From Toxorhynchites rutilus septentrionalis (lineage: Eukaryota; Arthropoda; Insecta; Diptera; Culicidae): 64,000 nt of DNA. The notes beneath the pieces are model-generated. The model searched no databases, was not told where the DNA came from, and was given only the letters and a program-made list of their open reading frames with translations. This document shows positions 1-11,865 of the stretch, piece by piece; within the stretch, counting starts at the first letter, position 1; every line of letters begins with the position of its first letter. The stretch spans positions 236,997,664-237,061,663 of the forward strand of contig NC_073745.1 in assembly GCF_029784135.1 (NCBI RefSeq), read 5' to 3'. Position numbers and translations under genes: made by a program.

Positions 1-862
1 GTTTCCCTCCACTCGAACATTACTGTGAAACAATGTTTGAGGATCTTTTCTTCTAGAATCTCTAGAAAATACGGTTTTATTTGGATAAAACTTGAAAAAT
101 CTCCTACTTTTGGAGTTTGTGTTTTTTTACCATCTTCACTGCTATCTTTTTCGCACTCACGAAGAATATGAAATAAAAAAAACTCCGCCGGCGAATGACG
201 AATTCCTATAGTAGCATATCCGGAAAAAAACCTGGAACTATTGAGAACCAGAGTAGAGGATCCAAGCCCCTAAGGAGAACGATTGTAAGTTGTTATCTAT
301 GACTTTTACCCTAAGAAATATAACTCTCCGCCGTCGCGAATGGAGTTCTATAAAGTGTTTACGCTATGAAAAACAGAAGATTGAGACGATTGATTTTAGT
401 ACAGTTCTCTAGGTTACTTTCTCAGGTTTCCCACAGTTAACTTTCCATCGTTGCCATTGTATTTCGATTCAAAAATATGCGATAAATAATATGATATATA
501 GCCGGTCCAATTAATTGTACAGGTTTTCCTATTCAGTTTACTTTCCCCGCATGTTAGTCTTTAATAATCTTTCCCGCATGTTATTCGAAGATTGTTGGAT
601 TTCCATTTCGTCGAATGGTACCTATGTAAACGGATGTAAATGGAAAGATGATTACTCGGTTTTCATATTCATATCAATTAAAGTAAATGGAACACAAACA
701 CAAATGGAACACCCTGACTGATTTTCTGAACATTAGAATGATTTGAAGGACCTATAACAGCTGATGTTTATGTAAACTGAAAGCCAGCATATCACGTGGG
801 CTCTATGAACTACACGTTGTTGCTTGGGTAGACACCACACACACTGCGCGCTAACCGTAGTA
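1..862. other. No gene seen; degenerate repeat at about 285-560
   Basis: AT-rich sequence without a supportable gene. Positions 322-339 (CTCTCCGCCGTCGCGA core), 407-433 (GGTTACTTTCTCAGGTTTCC) and 496-512 (ATATAGCCGGTCCAATT) recur at 27192-27209, 27407-27427 and 27371-27387. The order is permuted, as expected if both loci are pieces of one ~100-150 bp tandem unit. The small open frames here have no recognisable domain. Confidence 0.45.
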
Positions 863-2012
863 CAGGGTTTTCCATTTCGGGCATCCGAAAGTATACAGCC
901 CTGCGCTGACAACCGTTTGATATAGCTGTCAACCAAAGTGTCATATCGTTAGTTGAATGTCTGCCATATTACAATATGGATCGTTTTAGCATCGCACAAC
1001 GTGTTAATTTTGTTAAATTATACTATAAAAATGATGAAAAAACCGGTAAATGTTTTTCGAGCATTACGGACGGATTTTGGTCGTCATGGACGGCCTACAG
1101 AGCACACAATCGCTAATGTAGTGCGTAAATTCGAAGAAACTGGATCCGTAGCGGATATTGTGAAACCTGTGCATCATCGTAATGTGCGTTCGGCCGAAAA
1201 TATTGCTGCTGTTGCTGCCAGTGTGGAGGATGACCCGAATGTTTCGATTCCACGGCGTGCTCAGCAATTGGGCTTGTCAAACACATAATTGTGACTAATT
1301 TTGCATTTGGACTTGCACCTACATCCATATAAAGTCCAACTAGTACAAAAATTAGAGCGTGGAGACCATGGAATGCGTCTGGCATGCGTCGATTGGGTCA
1401 ACGAACAACAGCAGCAAAATGCTGAATTATCGCATAAAATTTTCTTCAGCGATGAGGCACATTTCGAACACCCAAAATTTCCGTATATGGGGCTCAGAAA
1501 ATCCACACGTGATTGTTGAGAGGCCATTGCATCCGCCAAGTCACTGTTTGGTGCGCATTATGGTCTGGTGGAGTCATCGGGCCTTTTTTTTTGAAAATGA
1601 GGACGGCGAGACGGTAACTGTGAATGGTGAGCACTATGGCCGCATGTTAAACGATTTTTTTTTTGCCACAAATTTAAGATATGGATACAGATGACATGTG
1701 GTTTCAGCAGGACGGCGCCACGTGCCACACAACACGACCGAACATGGCCATATTGCGAACGAAATTTGAGGGACGAATAATTTCGCGTTTTGGTGATGCC
1801 AATTGGCCGTCCAGATCATGCGATTTGAACCCACTAGACTTTTTTTTGTGAGGTTTCGCGAAAGACCGTGTCTATGCCAACTCTCCGCAAACTCTTGAAC
1901 ATTTGAAAGACAACATTCGTGAAGTTATGACCGAGATACCGCCCCATATGTGCCGAAAAGTCATCGAAAATTACCTGTTCCGGATCAAGGTGTGCGAAGA
2001 AGCCCTAGGTGG
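863..2012 (+). mobile_element. DD41D mariner-family transposon, 3'-truncated copy
   Basis: The left end CAGGGTTTTCC at 863 is preceded by the TA target dinucleotide (861-862). The sequence runs colinear with the reverse complement of the element at 59294-60550 until GGTGG at 2012, where homology stops abruptly. About 105 bp including the right terminal inverted repeat is therefore missing. It encodes a broken transposase. It lies in the opposite orientation to the second copy. Subfamily assignment rests on the D-to-D spacing counted in the better copy. Confidence 0.8.
976..2012 (+). pseudogene. Broken DD41D mariner transposase
   Basis: A mariner transposase remnant for cut-and-paste transposition at TA. 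It starts at the ATG at 976 (MDRFSIAQ) after a ~110 bp leader. An early frameshift falls near 1036. The downstream frame then carries a helix-turn-helix-like N-terminal part (RTDFGRHGRPTEHTIANVVR, then FEETGSVADIV) and ends at a stop near 1288. The catalytic C-terminal part (QQDGATCHTTRP, then SCDLNPLDFFL) lies near 1700-1850. A TGG-to-TGA change at about 1850 breaks it directly after that block. The last codons are lost by truncation of the element. At least two frameshifts plus the nonsense change make it inactive. It could only move in trans, and it lacks the right terminus needed even for that. Confidence 0.75.
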
Positions 2013-2690
2013 TTTGCCAAGAATCTAACAAGGTCTACTGATGGCTCGCCTTCGTCTTATTCATTTCGAAAGAAACGATCTCATTTGTCTCATGTACTGT
2101 TGATTGCTCGCTGTCTAGAGTGACACTGAAACACGGAACTTACTGGATATCCAATTAGTTTTCCAGTGTCTCTTAGGCAACAGAAAACCGAATCGTGTGT
2201 GTGTGGTGGGATGACGGCTTCGACAGCAGAAACTGCGGATCAAATTTTCACCTTCAGTTTTTTACATAAGAACGCAGCTTTCATTGCTGAAAATTGATGA
2301 AGCTATTTTCCTGCTTCAAATGCACTGCACTTCAATGCCACTTTAATCTCGGAAACAATGCTCGAATCCGTGCAAATTAATTGATCGATCGGATCACGAT
2401 GTCACCAATAAGTCATCCACGATTTATCAGTCATCTTGCTAGCGAACAGATGACAGCGAGGTATTCCAAATGATCTTTGTCAAGGCCGAGTGTTTTGTTT
2501 AGTTTTCCAAATTGGCCTTTTTCAATACTCTAGGCGTATTAACTGAGGAAGTCTGAGAGTGTAATTCAAAACATCATCATCATTACACCAATAAATCCGA
2601 AGAAGCTCTCAAATTCCAGCATAAAATAACAATTTGTACCTGTGATTCAATTATACACAACCATCTCCGTATATCCGTTATGGTGAGATT
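2013..2690. repeat. No gene; dispersed repeat at 2098-2250 shared with the right edge
   Basis: From TGTTGATTGCTCGCT (about 2098) the sequence matches 63828-64000 with substitutions: TAGAGTGACACT, AACTTACTG, TAGTTTTCCAGT, then GTGTGTGGTGGG and a GACAGC/TACAGC block. The two copies are in the same orientation, and the right one runs out of the window. No terminal repeats or coding capacity are visible, so the element type is unknown. The remainder of this stretch shows nothing recognisable. Confidence 0.5.
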
Positions 2691-3540
2691 GGTTATATTT
2701 TCAAACGGTTTTATTTAGCTTGCCCTGTAATCTATTTGTATGTTTAATAGAAATTAATAGAAATTTGACACATTAATAGAAATTTGACCCCCTTTCTGTT
2801 GACCGCTTGATCTGAAATTTGGAACACACCTTTATCTCTGTAGTCATTATAAAACTGCGTATTTCATGACCTTGAAAATCCAAGATGGCGGCCGCTACAA
2901 AATGGTGGATCACATATTTTCTCAAAACCTCATAGATATGGGTTTTTCAAAACCCCATCAATATGGGTATAAAATGAAAGTGCTTGACTAGTTGAACACA
3001 GTTATTTATGAAAAATGCAAATCCAAAATAATCGCCACCACAAAATGGCGCCATTTTTATATATTTTTTTTCAAAACTCTATCAATATGGGTATCAAATG
3101 AAAGGGCTTGAATAGTAGATCACAGTAAATCATGAAAAATCCAGATCCAAGATGGCCGCAATCACAAAATAGCAAATTACTTTATTAAACGGTTTTATTT
3201 AGCTTGAACTGTTTATATGTCTGTAGGGTTATCGCACATTAATATACATTTGACCAATATGAACTGACCGAATTTATAAAATACCTTTATCTCTGCTGTC
3301 ATTTTAAAACTGCTTATCTTGAAAAATCCAATTTGACCGCCGCTACAAAATAGCTGATTCCATATCATCTAAAAAAAAAAGGTTGATTGAGATATGTGTA
3401 TCAAACGAACAAACTTGACTTGGAGAACACACTATGTATTTTCTGCAATCCACTCAATATCGGTATCAAATGAAATTTTTTAACTGATAGAATACAGTAC
3501 AATGGTTTTATTGTAGAGAAATATTCAAATGAAACAGATA
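2690..3540. repeat. Degenerate tandem repeat, units about 125-190 bp
   Basis: The block 'AATCCAAGATGGCGGCCGC..ACAAAATGG' recurs in diverged form at about 2875, 3014, 3137 and 3323. It alternates with 'CAATATGGGTATCAAATGAAA' (2955-2980, 3083-3105, 3457-3475). The flanking 'CGGTTTTATTTAGCTTG' occurs at 2706 and 3189, each followed by an 'ATTAATA..ATTTGACC' block. The whole is therefore two diverged copies of a longer unit that itself contains shorter repeats. No coding potential. Confidence 0.6.
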
Positions 3541-3864
3541 ATTTACTAAAAACTAGAAAATTAAATAAGTAAAAAAAAACTATTTTCTAGCTTTTAGTAC
3601 ATTATTATGTTTAATCACAATTAAACCGTTTAACTTAAAAAGCTTTTTTTCTTATTCTATTAATATTTCTCTTATGCTTCACTTGTGCAAGCTCAGATCT
3701 ATGCTCATTTCGCGCATATTTTGAGAATGCATTCTGAGACAAAAAAATTCAGTCAGCAAAACCAACAAGGTAGCAAAATAGAAACTTAGATCGGCCAGGG
3801 TGAGCAAGATCTTTATATTGCTTTCACGGTCGTCCGACGACATACATCAACCGCTGACTGAGTT
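3541..3864. other. No feature seen
   Basis: AT-rich non-coding sequence of about 320 bp. No repeat, terminal inverted repeat or coding signal was recognised. Confidence 0.3.
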
Positions 3865-4070
3865 TTCTGTGATTTCATCAAAACTTATAGATTTTTCCAA
3901 TATGAGTTCACTGTAGAAAACGGCTATAGAAGAGGTTCTAATCGATTGTCCAAATTGTCAAATACAGTTCGGAATGTGTTCGCAGCTAAATTATGACCAA
4001 AAGAGAAAGTCGATGAAGAGAAAATCAAGAATGTCACTTACACCCCTTTCATTTTGAGCCCCTAAATTGT
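3865..4070 (+). mobile_element. Right half of a MITE related to 25967-26237
   Basis: The end ACTTACACCCCTTTCATT..GAGCCCCTAAATTGT (about 4034-4070) matches the right terminal inverted repeat of the intact copy at 26207-26237. The inner sequence (CAAATTGTCAAATACAG, then TATGACCAAAAGAGA) matches too. The matching left terminus ACAATTGAGGGGCTTAGAAT is not present here, so the copy is 5'-truncated or heavily diverged. Non-coding. Confidence 0.55.
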
Positions 4071-4304
4071 AATACCACTTCTCTCAACCGGCGAAATGGT
4101 ATTAACGCTCGAATCCTTGCTTCCCAAATGATACCCTCTCGTATTTTTAACTTGCACTCCAGTACAGAAGCAAGAATGATGTGGTGCAAAAATAAAGAAA
4201 CATTCTCCACCAGACGGCATGAAAATCAACGCAGTGCCTCCACCGAACATGCGTCACTATGCTGATACATGTGTTTCGTTCGTCTTTTTATCGAGCAAAG
4301 CAGC

Positions 4305-5020
4305 TAGGGGTAGTGGGGGTAATGTGGTCACCTGCTTGTTTGGTAGTATAACTTTTGACTATTGACACCGTATTGATAGTCATCTTATGTTTGAAGAATT
4401 TCATGATTTTTGAGTCACCTTGTACTTCAGTGGAGCTGTCGCATGCCAAGAAATAAATAGAAACAAAAAACACTCTCTCGTTTGCCATTCGGCCGTAGTT
4501 TAGTGCGTTTCGAATTTAAGGAATTTCTAGTGAAATTTAATTTATTTGACCTGATATTTGCGACAAATCAACAATTTGGACGACTGTTCACTTATTCTAG
4601 GTGAGGTGAACAAATATTTTGTTTAATTTCAGCGATTATTTTGCATATTCCGCATTTCGTTATTTGGGGGGCAAAGTGGTCAGTGGAGGATTACTACTGA
4701 CAGTATTTTGTTTTCAAAAGCTGATATATCTTATCACCTTCGGCACCTAAAGGGGTCCCTTTTGTGGTTTTGACCCAGGAAAAATATGCCAAAATAATAA
4801 TCCCATATATAATCTCACTAAAAAAATGTTCGATTTTTCAACCTTTTTTCTAATAATGAAAAATGTACAATTTTCAATTTTCATAATGAAAACCGCATAC
4901 TATCTTGAATTACAATAAGTTAAGCTACAATATTCTTGAAAGAACGGGAATTTTAGTGGTATGTGGACACAGGAAAAGGGCATGTTCCTTAGGGTGACCA
5001 CATCACCCCTAGTTCCCCTA
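4305..5020. mobile_element. MITE-like element with ~28-bp terminal inverted repeats
   Basis: The left end TAGGGGTAGTGGGGGTAATG continuing GTGGTCACC (4305-4332) is the near-complement of the right end GGTGACCACATCACCCCTAG continuing TTCCCCTA (4993-5020). The ~716 bp interior has no coding capacity. It contains a second partial motif GGGGGGCAAAGTGGTCA near 4666. A clear target-site duplication beyond a possible TA was not seen. Confidence 0.6.
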
Positions 5021-5480
5021 TGTCTTAAATCAGTATTGAGATAACTGCTGTCTGATAGCTTGAATTATAATTCAGGCTTTGAAATTTCTCAGTTCATTCG
5101 CTTCGAAAAAGCCTATTGGAAACTAAATAAATGTAAACTAAACTCTCGGCCTGGAAAATCTCGCTGCAGTCTGTTCGCTTGCTGGATAAATTATGAATCG
5201 TGAATGTTGTGAAATAGTAAATAGCTTGTTCATTCTCGATAAATTGAAGACGCTGCATTTACTATTCCTATTCTATAAAACTTCTGTTTTCTGATTTTTG
5301 AAATCGATACAAAAAATTTGAATTTTTTTTCCTTCAAAGTAATGAATTATCCTTGTACAGAATTTATTGGAATTTTCAAAACTGCCTTTCGATTTGCAGC
5401 ATAGATTTCAAAAATCCCATTAAATAATTCAATAATTAATTCGTCATTTCTAAAAACTATCTCTACCAAACATTTCGCCA
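5021..5480. other. No feature seen
   Basis: AT-rich, non-coding sequence. No repeat or gene was recognised. Confidence 0.3.
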
Positions 5481-6660
5481 CTGATTTCTCATCTGAACTT
5501 TCCGACTGGAGGGTACCTTTTCCGCTTTTGGATTTCTGCTCGCGCCAATGTACACAGACGGTTGGCGAGCACGTGCGTATTCTTTCCCCCCTTCCAAGAA
5601 GCTTCGCGTCTGGCAGACCACGCAGTATTTTCCGCCACACAAGCGCAACATTTATAGAGTCTACCGTATCGTGTTTTCATGCGTGCCCCATGTAACATAC
5701 GCATCCTCCCTCGCCACCACCACCGACGCAACGCGAGACGATATCGGCTGCCACCGCACAAGCCAGTCCCACACAGATTTGCTAGTTTTTATGTTTTTTT
5801 TTATTTTTCGTAAGAGTAGCGATAGATAGGAGGGAAAAACAACAACGCGCGCTCTCTCTGTCTCTCTGGCGCGCGTGTTTGTGGAAAATAAGCAACAACT
5901 TTGATTTGCGCCTATATCACGCGTTTTCCGTGTGCTTCCCGCCGGTCATCCGCCCCCGTTTCACCCCGTGCTCTCCGCTGGCGCACGTCACGTTCAATGA
6001 CGAAAACGCTCCCGGTTCTGAGACCACGCATGAATTAAAATTTAAATTTAGAACTTTGTGTTTTCATATCGGGACTTGAAGGAGAGAGCCAAAGCCGATG
6101 TTTTCCATCCGAAGGAAAAGCGCCGTGTAGGCACACCAGTACTTAAGGGGGACGCTGACCCTCTCCGTGTGCGGGTGGGGTGGTGGAAACGGAAGCGACA
6201 GGACCGGACTGGAAGAGGACTGGGGCTACTGGCCGTGTCGAAATCGAAACATAAATCACATGATCATCTTCCCCGAGCGAGATTCTGTGTTTCCTCGTTC
6301 AGTGTATTGCGATTAACTTCAGAGTATTCTGAGCCAAGACAGAACGATGTTATTACACCTTGGATTCATTCCCATGCAGATAATGACTTCCGGCTCATAA
6401 TGAGAATCCCACCGAAAACAAATTGGGTCGGTACTACGGTGATAAATCAGTCGTTAAAAGCCCACTGAATCAGGCATTTCGCAATACTATGGTCTCTGTT
6501 CCTAATATGAAGTTCCGGTGCGCCCCAATGGAGTCTAACCGAGTGCGTTCCCTATTCGTCACTCGCCGATGACCCACTGACAGTGCCAAAGTTATTGCCC
6601 ACGTGTCTCACATTCGAGCCGTACCAAATTCGAACGTCACGATGCGCGAACTGTTAGCCT
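5481..6660. other. GC-richer, apparently single-copy island
   Basis: Base composition rises compared with the AT-rich surroundings, with CpG-rich stretches (5540-5760, 5840-6010, 6100-6250) and a CT/GT tract at 5840-5876. Several overlapping open frames of 60-136 codons occur on both strands, but none has a recognisable domain and they contradict one another. It could hold a promoter or untranslated exon of a host gene. That is only an inference from composition. Confidence 0.3.
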
Positions 6661-7424
6661 TAAATTTATAAATATTTTAAACCGGAAGTTATCACAAGAG
6701 TAAATTAATCTTACAAATGTTTTCGTTAACAATTCTATTTGGTTCACATCCTCGCCGGCATCATCATTGTATGCGTACGACACGGCGCACAAACAAATAC
6801 GTTCGCATCTGTACCAACATCATGACCTTGGTAGCATCCACATCTTAACGCCAACGCCAGGGAGAGCGCGCCGGCCAGCATCCTCCCGTGAGTTTCATTG
6901 ATGCAATCTTTGATAATTCAATCGAAAAAGTGACACGGCACTCTCAAAGTGATTCTAGCGAATTAGGATGTCGTGGGGCTACACAGAATGTCGTGTTTAC
7001 GCCGGCACATCCCAGAGGTTTCATTGATGTTCTACACCACATTGTATGACAAACAAAAAAAAGGACAAAATAATCAAAATTCAAACTGTAATTTATCTAT
7101 CAGGTGTGCAAATAGAAAGCCGTCCCCAATTATTTTAGTCAAAAAGTTCGCATCTAAAACGTCACAAATGTGAGGTTAGATACTCGTAAATTCGGCAGAG
7201 TTGTGTGCGGGTGGCAAATCCGGCATTTGCCGGAGGGCGGTGAGCCTTTGAGGCGCCAAAATTTAATAACTTCCAATAGCATTTTTTTCCCAGTACTATA
7301 TATCATCTTTCAATTGAGTAAAAGCACATCCATCATGAGTAGTTGCTTCTGTCCGTACATTAGACCAATAAACTCTCTTTGATTTTCGGAAAATCGAAAC
7401 ACCCAACATCACATTACACCAATA
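6661..7424. other. No feature seen
   Basis: Mixed-composition non-coding sequence with no supportable gene or repeat. Short open frames near 6973-7382 lack any recognisable motif. Confidence 0.25.
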
Positions 7425-7720
7425 GACCCATTCCAGCGTGACGTGACAACGGTTTGACTCACTAAAAACATGGTTTTTCTCGTTTTCATGTATAAATAAA
7501 ACGATTTCCAAGTGGTAAACGATTTTAAAGTGAAATTGAGAAAATTTCCTACAAGAATCTTCAGTTGGAGAATATTTTGCAGTTGAATTCGTTTGTGGCC
7601 AGCCCAATACTTTTGTGACGTGACAACACCTATCTTTTTGTGGGTTCCGACTTTTGAACATTAATGTTATATTTTCAGTTCCGTTTCGAAACATACAAAT
7701 AAACATTGTTCTATGATTTG
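7425..7720 (+). repeat. Dispersed repeat, inverted relative to 10060-10285
   Basis: The sequence from CCCATTCCAGCGTGACGTGA through AGAAAATTTCCTACAAGAA and ATACTTTTGTGACGTGACAA to TTGAACATTAATG aligns, with many substitutions and a ~20 bp length difference, to the reverse complement of 10060-10285. TGACGTGA(C) motifs recur at about 7438, 7614 and 7818. A 194-codon minus-strand frame spans it but is not conserved in the other copy, so it is not a gene. Confidence 0.55.
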
Positions 7721-7894
7721 TCAATGATTTGTCAAATGAAAAGATGAACGTAGATTCCTGTATACTCAGTTTTTCAAAAAAAATCACAAGAACAAACATT
7801 TTGACAGCATGCATTTTGTGACGTGAAAACGCGCTCTGTGCGAATAAACAGTCTCCACGAAGCGTTTTCACTTCACACAATCAATAAGTTGTAA

Positions 7895-8583
7895 TTAAGG
7901 GGGTATTCTAGTGTAGAGACACGAATTTCGGACGTTTTTTCGAGTTCCGTAAAAATAAAACAAAGAATATTTCTACTATCTACTGTTTTTCAACAATAAA
8001 ACAAAAATTGAACGAAGAAAAAATATTCATAACTAGAATAGTTAAGAGCTGATGAAGTGAGAGGGTTCAAAAAAATTGTGCCATGGCGTACACGATGCCA
8101 GCCCTTCTGGTTATCTGAAACAAAAAAAACAAGCAGATTCTGAATCAGTGAAGATGCCGCTATCGCATGAACTTCGGGCAAGTCAATAACATCTTTTTTT
8201 ACAAAATGACGGCCGTTTGAAAAACAAAATGCTGTTTAAAACGTTTTTTCACGTTTTCTGATTTTTTAAAAATAGTAAAATTTTAAAATGAATGCGTTAG
8301 AGAAATTCCTGCAGATTGTATCCATACAAATTCAACATGAATCGGTTCAGTAGAACTTGAGACATCGTGTACGCCAGTTTGAAATAACTAGTTTTTAGAA
8401 AAATGCGTTTGAAGTTCATTGTTATGGCCGTACCAGGTTAGATATCGCATCACTAAAATGGCTCTAACTCGGTGAATAATAGGATTTTCGATATGTCCTT
8501 TCTAGGCTATATTCTTGAATGCCTAAACTACAGAAATATGTAGGAATTTTTTTTAAATTTTTTCAGCTATAATACACCCTTAA
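7895..8583. mobile_element. TTAA-flanked MITE-like element
   Basis: The left end TTAAGGGGGTATTCTAG (7895-7911) and the reverse complement of the right end (TTAAGGGTGTATTATAG, 8567-8583) are imperfect terminal inverted repeats. Both begin with TTAA, the target used by piggyBac-type and some other MITEs. The interior (~690 bp) is AT-rich and non-coding. The superfamily is not established: the terminal bases after TTAA do not match the CCY pattern of known piggyBac ends. Confidence 0.6.
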
Positions 8584-8773
8584 TGAGAGTTTCACCGTAT
8601 TGTAGTAAGTGATATACTATTTTTTTATGTATTTTTATTATTCTGAATACTTCTCACTTTCCTCTGAGATCTCCCCTTCCCCTTCCAAAAGTCCATATAT
8701 AGGGGAAGGTGGTCCTAACGCATTCGGTGGCCCTGTACCTACCATCCTTTGTATCTCAGAAACGGCGCTTCCT

Positions 8774-9045
8774 TCTTCTTCTTGGATGGCTCTAACGTTT
8801 CAGTGGAACTTTTGCCTTCTCAACGTAGCATTACTTGCGTCATTTTTATTAGTAATACTTGTTTGTGATTTCTATGCCGAATAACACGCCTTAAATGTAC
8901 TCTGGAGTGGCAAGCTCTAGAATACGCGTGACCACAATGCAAGCCGGAAAAATTTTCTTGACGAAAAATCCCCCGGCCAGAACGGGAATCGAACCCGAAC
9001 CCCCGGCATGATAGTGTGGGACGCTAACCACTCGGCCACGGGAGC
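8774..9045 (-). mobile_element. tRNA-derived SINE (Feilai-like)
   Basis: On the minus strand the 5' head (from 9045) reads as a tRNA-like RNA polymerase III promoter, with A box TGGCCGAGTGGTTAGCG and B box GGGTTCGATTCCCG. It is followed by a GGGGGATTTTTCGTC body and an AAG-rich 3' tail (8774-8787). The 12-bp target duplication ACGGCGCTTCCT flanks it exactly at 8762-8773 and 9046-9057. Size (272 bp), tRNA head and body resemble the Feilai SINE family of Aedes mosquitoes. It depends on LINE machinery in trans. Confidence 0.88.
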
Positions 9046-9057
9046 ACGGCGCTTCCT

Positions 9058-10055
9058 ACTAATTTTCAATAGTGTCAAATGAAAGGTGTCATAACGCTGA
9101 CAATTTGATAATATAACTTTTTTCTGGCTCTCTTCATTATAGCGTTTTAGCGTAATTTTACGTTTTCATTCCTTCAAAAACAGAAAAGAAATATATTCGA
9201 CCTGTGTGCAAAATAAGTTCTATGTTCTTTTAGATTGTGAAACATTGCGAAACAAGGCAATTTTAATTGTTTATGGTATGTTCATCAAAATAAGCTATAT
9301 AAATTTAATCTACCTGTTACCTGTAATACACGGTATGTCTTTATTTGAGAAAAGTCGGGGTGGTCCTAAACCGACCTCCAGTTTTTATATCGTGATTGTT
9401 TAACATGTTCACTCTGGCGCTTTTCATCAATGGCTAGCACAATCCTGATTCATCGAGTGACGCTCACTACAGGGGGAACGCATTTGATTTTACTATCAGA
9501 AACTTTTGATAAACTCTTTGTATGCATCCGCGCACATTCCTGTGCAAGGGCGTTTATGTTTGCTTGTTGAAGATGACTTTGACTTTGATCGTTGATCGTT
9601 GATGTTTGCGTGTGCATTTGTATGTGCACTTTCTTTGTATAACTCCACACACGTCGCTCTGAGGCTAAGTTCTTTCCACTAAAACATTATCTCCCTCTCA
9701 CTTAAATCCTATCTCTCACTATCAAAACATTATTCTTTTTGTTATTCCTCTTCGCGCACCCATGGATATATGCCAACATTACCAATCATACCCGGTCTTT
9801 TATATCCGATTTTAACGAACCGGAAGTCACCATCCTCGATTCGAAATGACATCGGAATACGATATTCGACTTCCACTGGTAAGCCCATATCGTATGGGGT
9901 TTCCATATTTTTTTAGCATTCAATACTACCATCAGCAAACCAGAAGTTGAAATTAGATTATATCTTATATTATGGATTCTACGTTCATATACTAATGATA
10001 AAACATACGACAGAGATCATTTGTATGTTTTGAAACGGAACTGTAATTAATTAAA
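9058..10055. other. No feature seen
   Basis: AT-rich sequence without recognisable genes or repeats. Short open frames at 9206-9403 and 9450-9650 have no domain or conserved pattern. Confidence 0.3.
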
Positions 10056-10059
10056 TTAA

Positions 10060-10285
10060 TCATTAATGTTCAACGGTCCGAAACAGCAAAAAGTCAGGTG
10101 TTGCCACGTTACAAAAGTATTTGACTGACAACAAGCCAATCTAACTAAAAAGTGATGGTTCTTGTTGGAAATTTTCTTAATTTTATAATAATATCGTTTA
10201 ATTTTGTGTGCTTTATTCATGAAAACGCAAAAAAAGTATTTGTAGTAAGTCAAAATATTGTTACGTCACACTGGAATGGATCGTA
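10060..10285 (-). repeat. Dispersed repeat, inverted copy of 7425-7720
   Basis: The reverse complement of this segment (from ATCCATTCCAGTGTGACGTA through AATACTTTTGTAACGTGGCA to TTGAACATTAATG) aligns with 7425-7720. The copies are diverged by many point changes and indels, so this is an old repeat. A further TGACGTGACAAC motif sits at about 10299, just outside. Confidence 0.55.
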
Positions 10286-11865
10286 TACATTTCGTGACGT
10301 GACAACAATTTCTGGAGACAGTTGATACTTCTCTATTTCTGGACCGATCTCAACCAAATTTTGAGGGTTGTTGACCTTCATTGTTTGCTCAGAAAAACCC
10401 AATTATAAAAATGTTTGAACCTATGTTCATCTGATAAACTAAAAAAATGCTCTATTTTTGCGTCGTGGCAGCGCTTCAAAATACATGTTTTTCAAATGCT
10501 TGTTTCTCATAAATTACAAAATGAAAATTTTGTTTACCCATGGCTCTTCAAACAAGTACTTAATCACCCATTCAATGGTATATAGACATTGAAGTTTGGT
10601 TAATCATGTGCAGATATATCTCAAGAAACAAAAAAAAAAGTGAAAACCTAAAATATTTCAAATATAATTATGTTTTTATTATATAGTTTTTTAAACTCAC
10701 CTCACTCAAAGGTTGGTGCATAAAAATTAAATTTGTTACAAAAAAATTATGATATAACTAGTGCTTATTCAAATAACGTTTTCAATTTTCTCCTAAAACT
10801 AAATAGAATTAAAATTTGGTTTTCTGGTGCATAACCTCATGGAATGGGGTTATGCACCACCCTTTAGATTTTTCTGCTACGCATGCCTGGGCACCCCTCC
10901 ATACTACGCAATGTTTTACGGTTATTCACCCCTATTCTGTATTTCGATCGATTCGAAATATTTCGAACGACTTGATAAAATTCCATTGTGTATTCCGTTC
11001 GAATTGTTTTTGCATTTCGTTCGATCTGTTTTCCTTCGAACATTATATGTGCAAAACGATCTAAATAGGGAATGCGAAATTACAACTCCAACGAAATAAC
11101 GGCTTCGAACGGAATGCAAACTCGGCGGAATACATAATCGTGATAATTGCTCAAGCTGCATCATAAGAAGACATACTTATAAGCCAGCTAGCAGTGGTGC
11201 TACATTTTCATCTATACCGGAAGGAGTAAAAATCATTTTCATCTGTACTTTTTCTTCCAAAAATCCGCACCATCGAAAATATTCTCCAGAGAAAAATCTG
11301 TTTTATTATCATGAAAGAATGCTCATTTATTTTCTACAAAATGTTACATTTACTTACTACAAATGGTACATTTTCTGTAAATGTAAATTAATATTCGCAA
11401 GCCTCGAATCACTTGATGCTAATACATAGTCATCCTAAATTACATACTATGATTAATAAAATTTCCGATCAGCCGCCACGATGCCCAAACAAATCTTTTG
11501 ACCTTAAAATTGCGTTCTGGGTGTCGTTGCTAAGCCTATTTAGAAGCTTGTTTTTGTTCTGATTTAATCAGAAAAAAACGCTCGACAGCAGCCTTGAGAT
11601 TCGGACCATTAAAATCGAATCTTTTTGTAATTTGCTAGATCAGGTCAAAAAAATGCCACAAATATCCTTAAAAATTATCTGCCTTTATCATCCATTGTTC
11701 TGATAGTTTTTTTTTCTGCTGTCATTCCAACATAAACATTATTATTGCCGTTTTTCAAATGATCTTCAAATTCAGAAGCATTGAAATCACGTAAGATTCC
11801 TCGCAAATATTAGTGAGAACGGGTTAGATAAAAATCTTCCAGCTATTCGTGTAGCATCGTTAATA
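10286..11865. other. No feature seen
   Basis: A long AT-rich stretch with many homopolymer runs. No coding region, tRNA-like sequence or terminal inverted repeat was recognised. A short direct repeat of CACCCCTCCATAC-like sequence and the pair 'GGTGCATAACCTCATGGAAT' / 'GGTTATGCACCACC' near 10826-10862 form a weak local inverted repeat only. Confidence 0.3.

Noticed and set aside
6058..6468. 136-codon plus-strand frame
   Set aside because: No recognisable domain; GC-rich composition explains the length.
7296..7880. 194-codon minus-strand frame
   Set aside because: Lies across a dispersed repeat whose other copy (10060-10285) does not preserve the frame.
8970..9045. Genuine tRNA gene
   Set aside because: A and B boxes are present, but the acceptor ends do not pair as a tRNA. 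The sequence continues into a SINE body with a tail and 12-bp target duplications.
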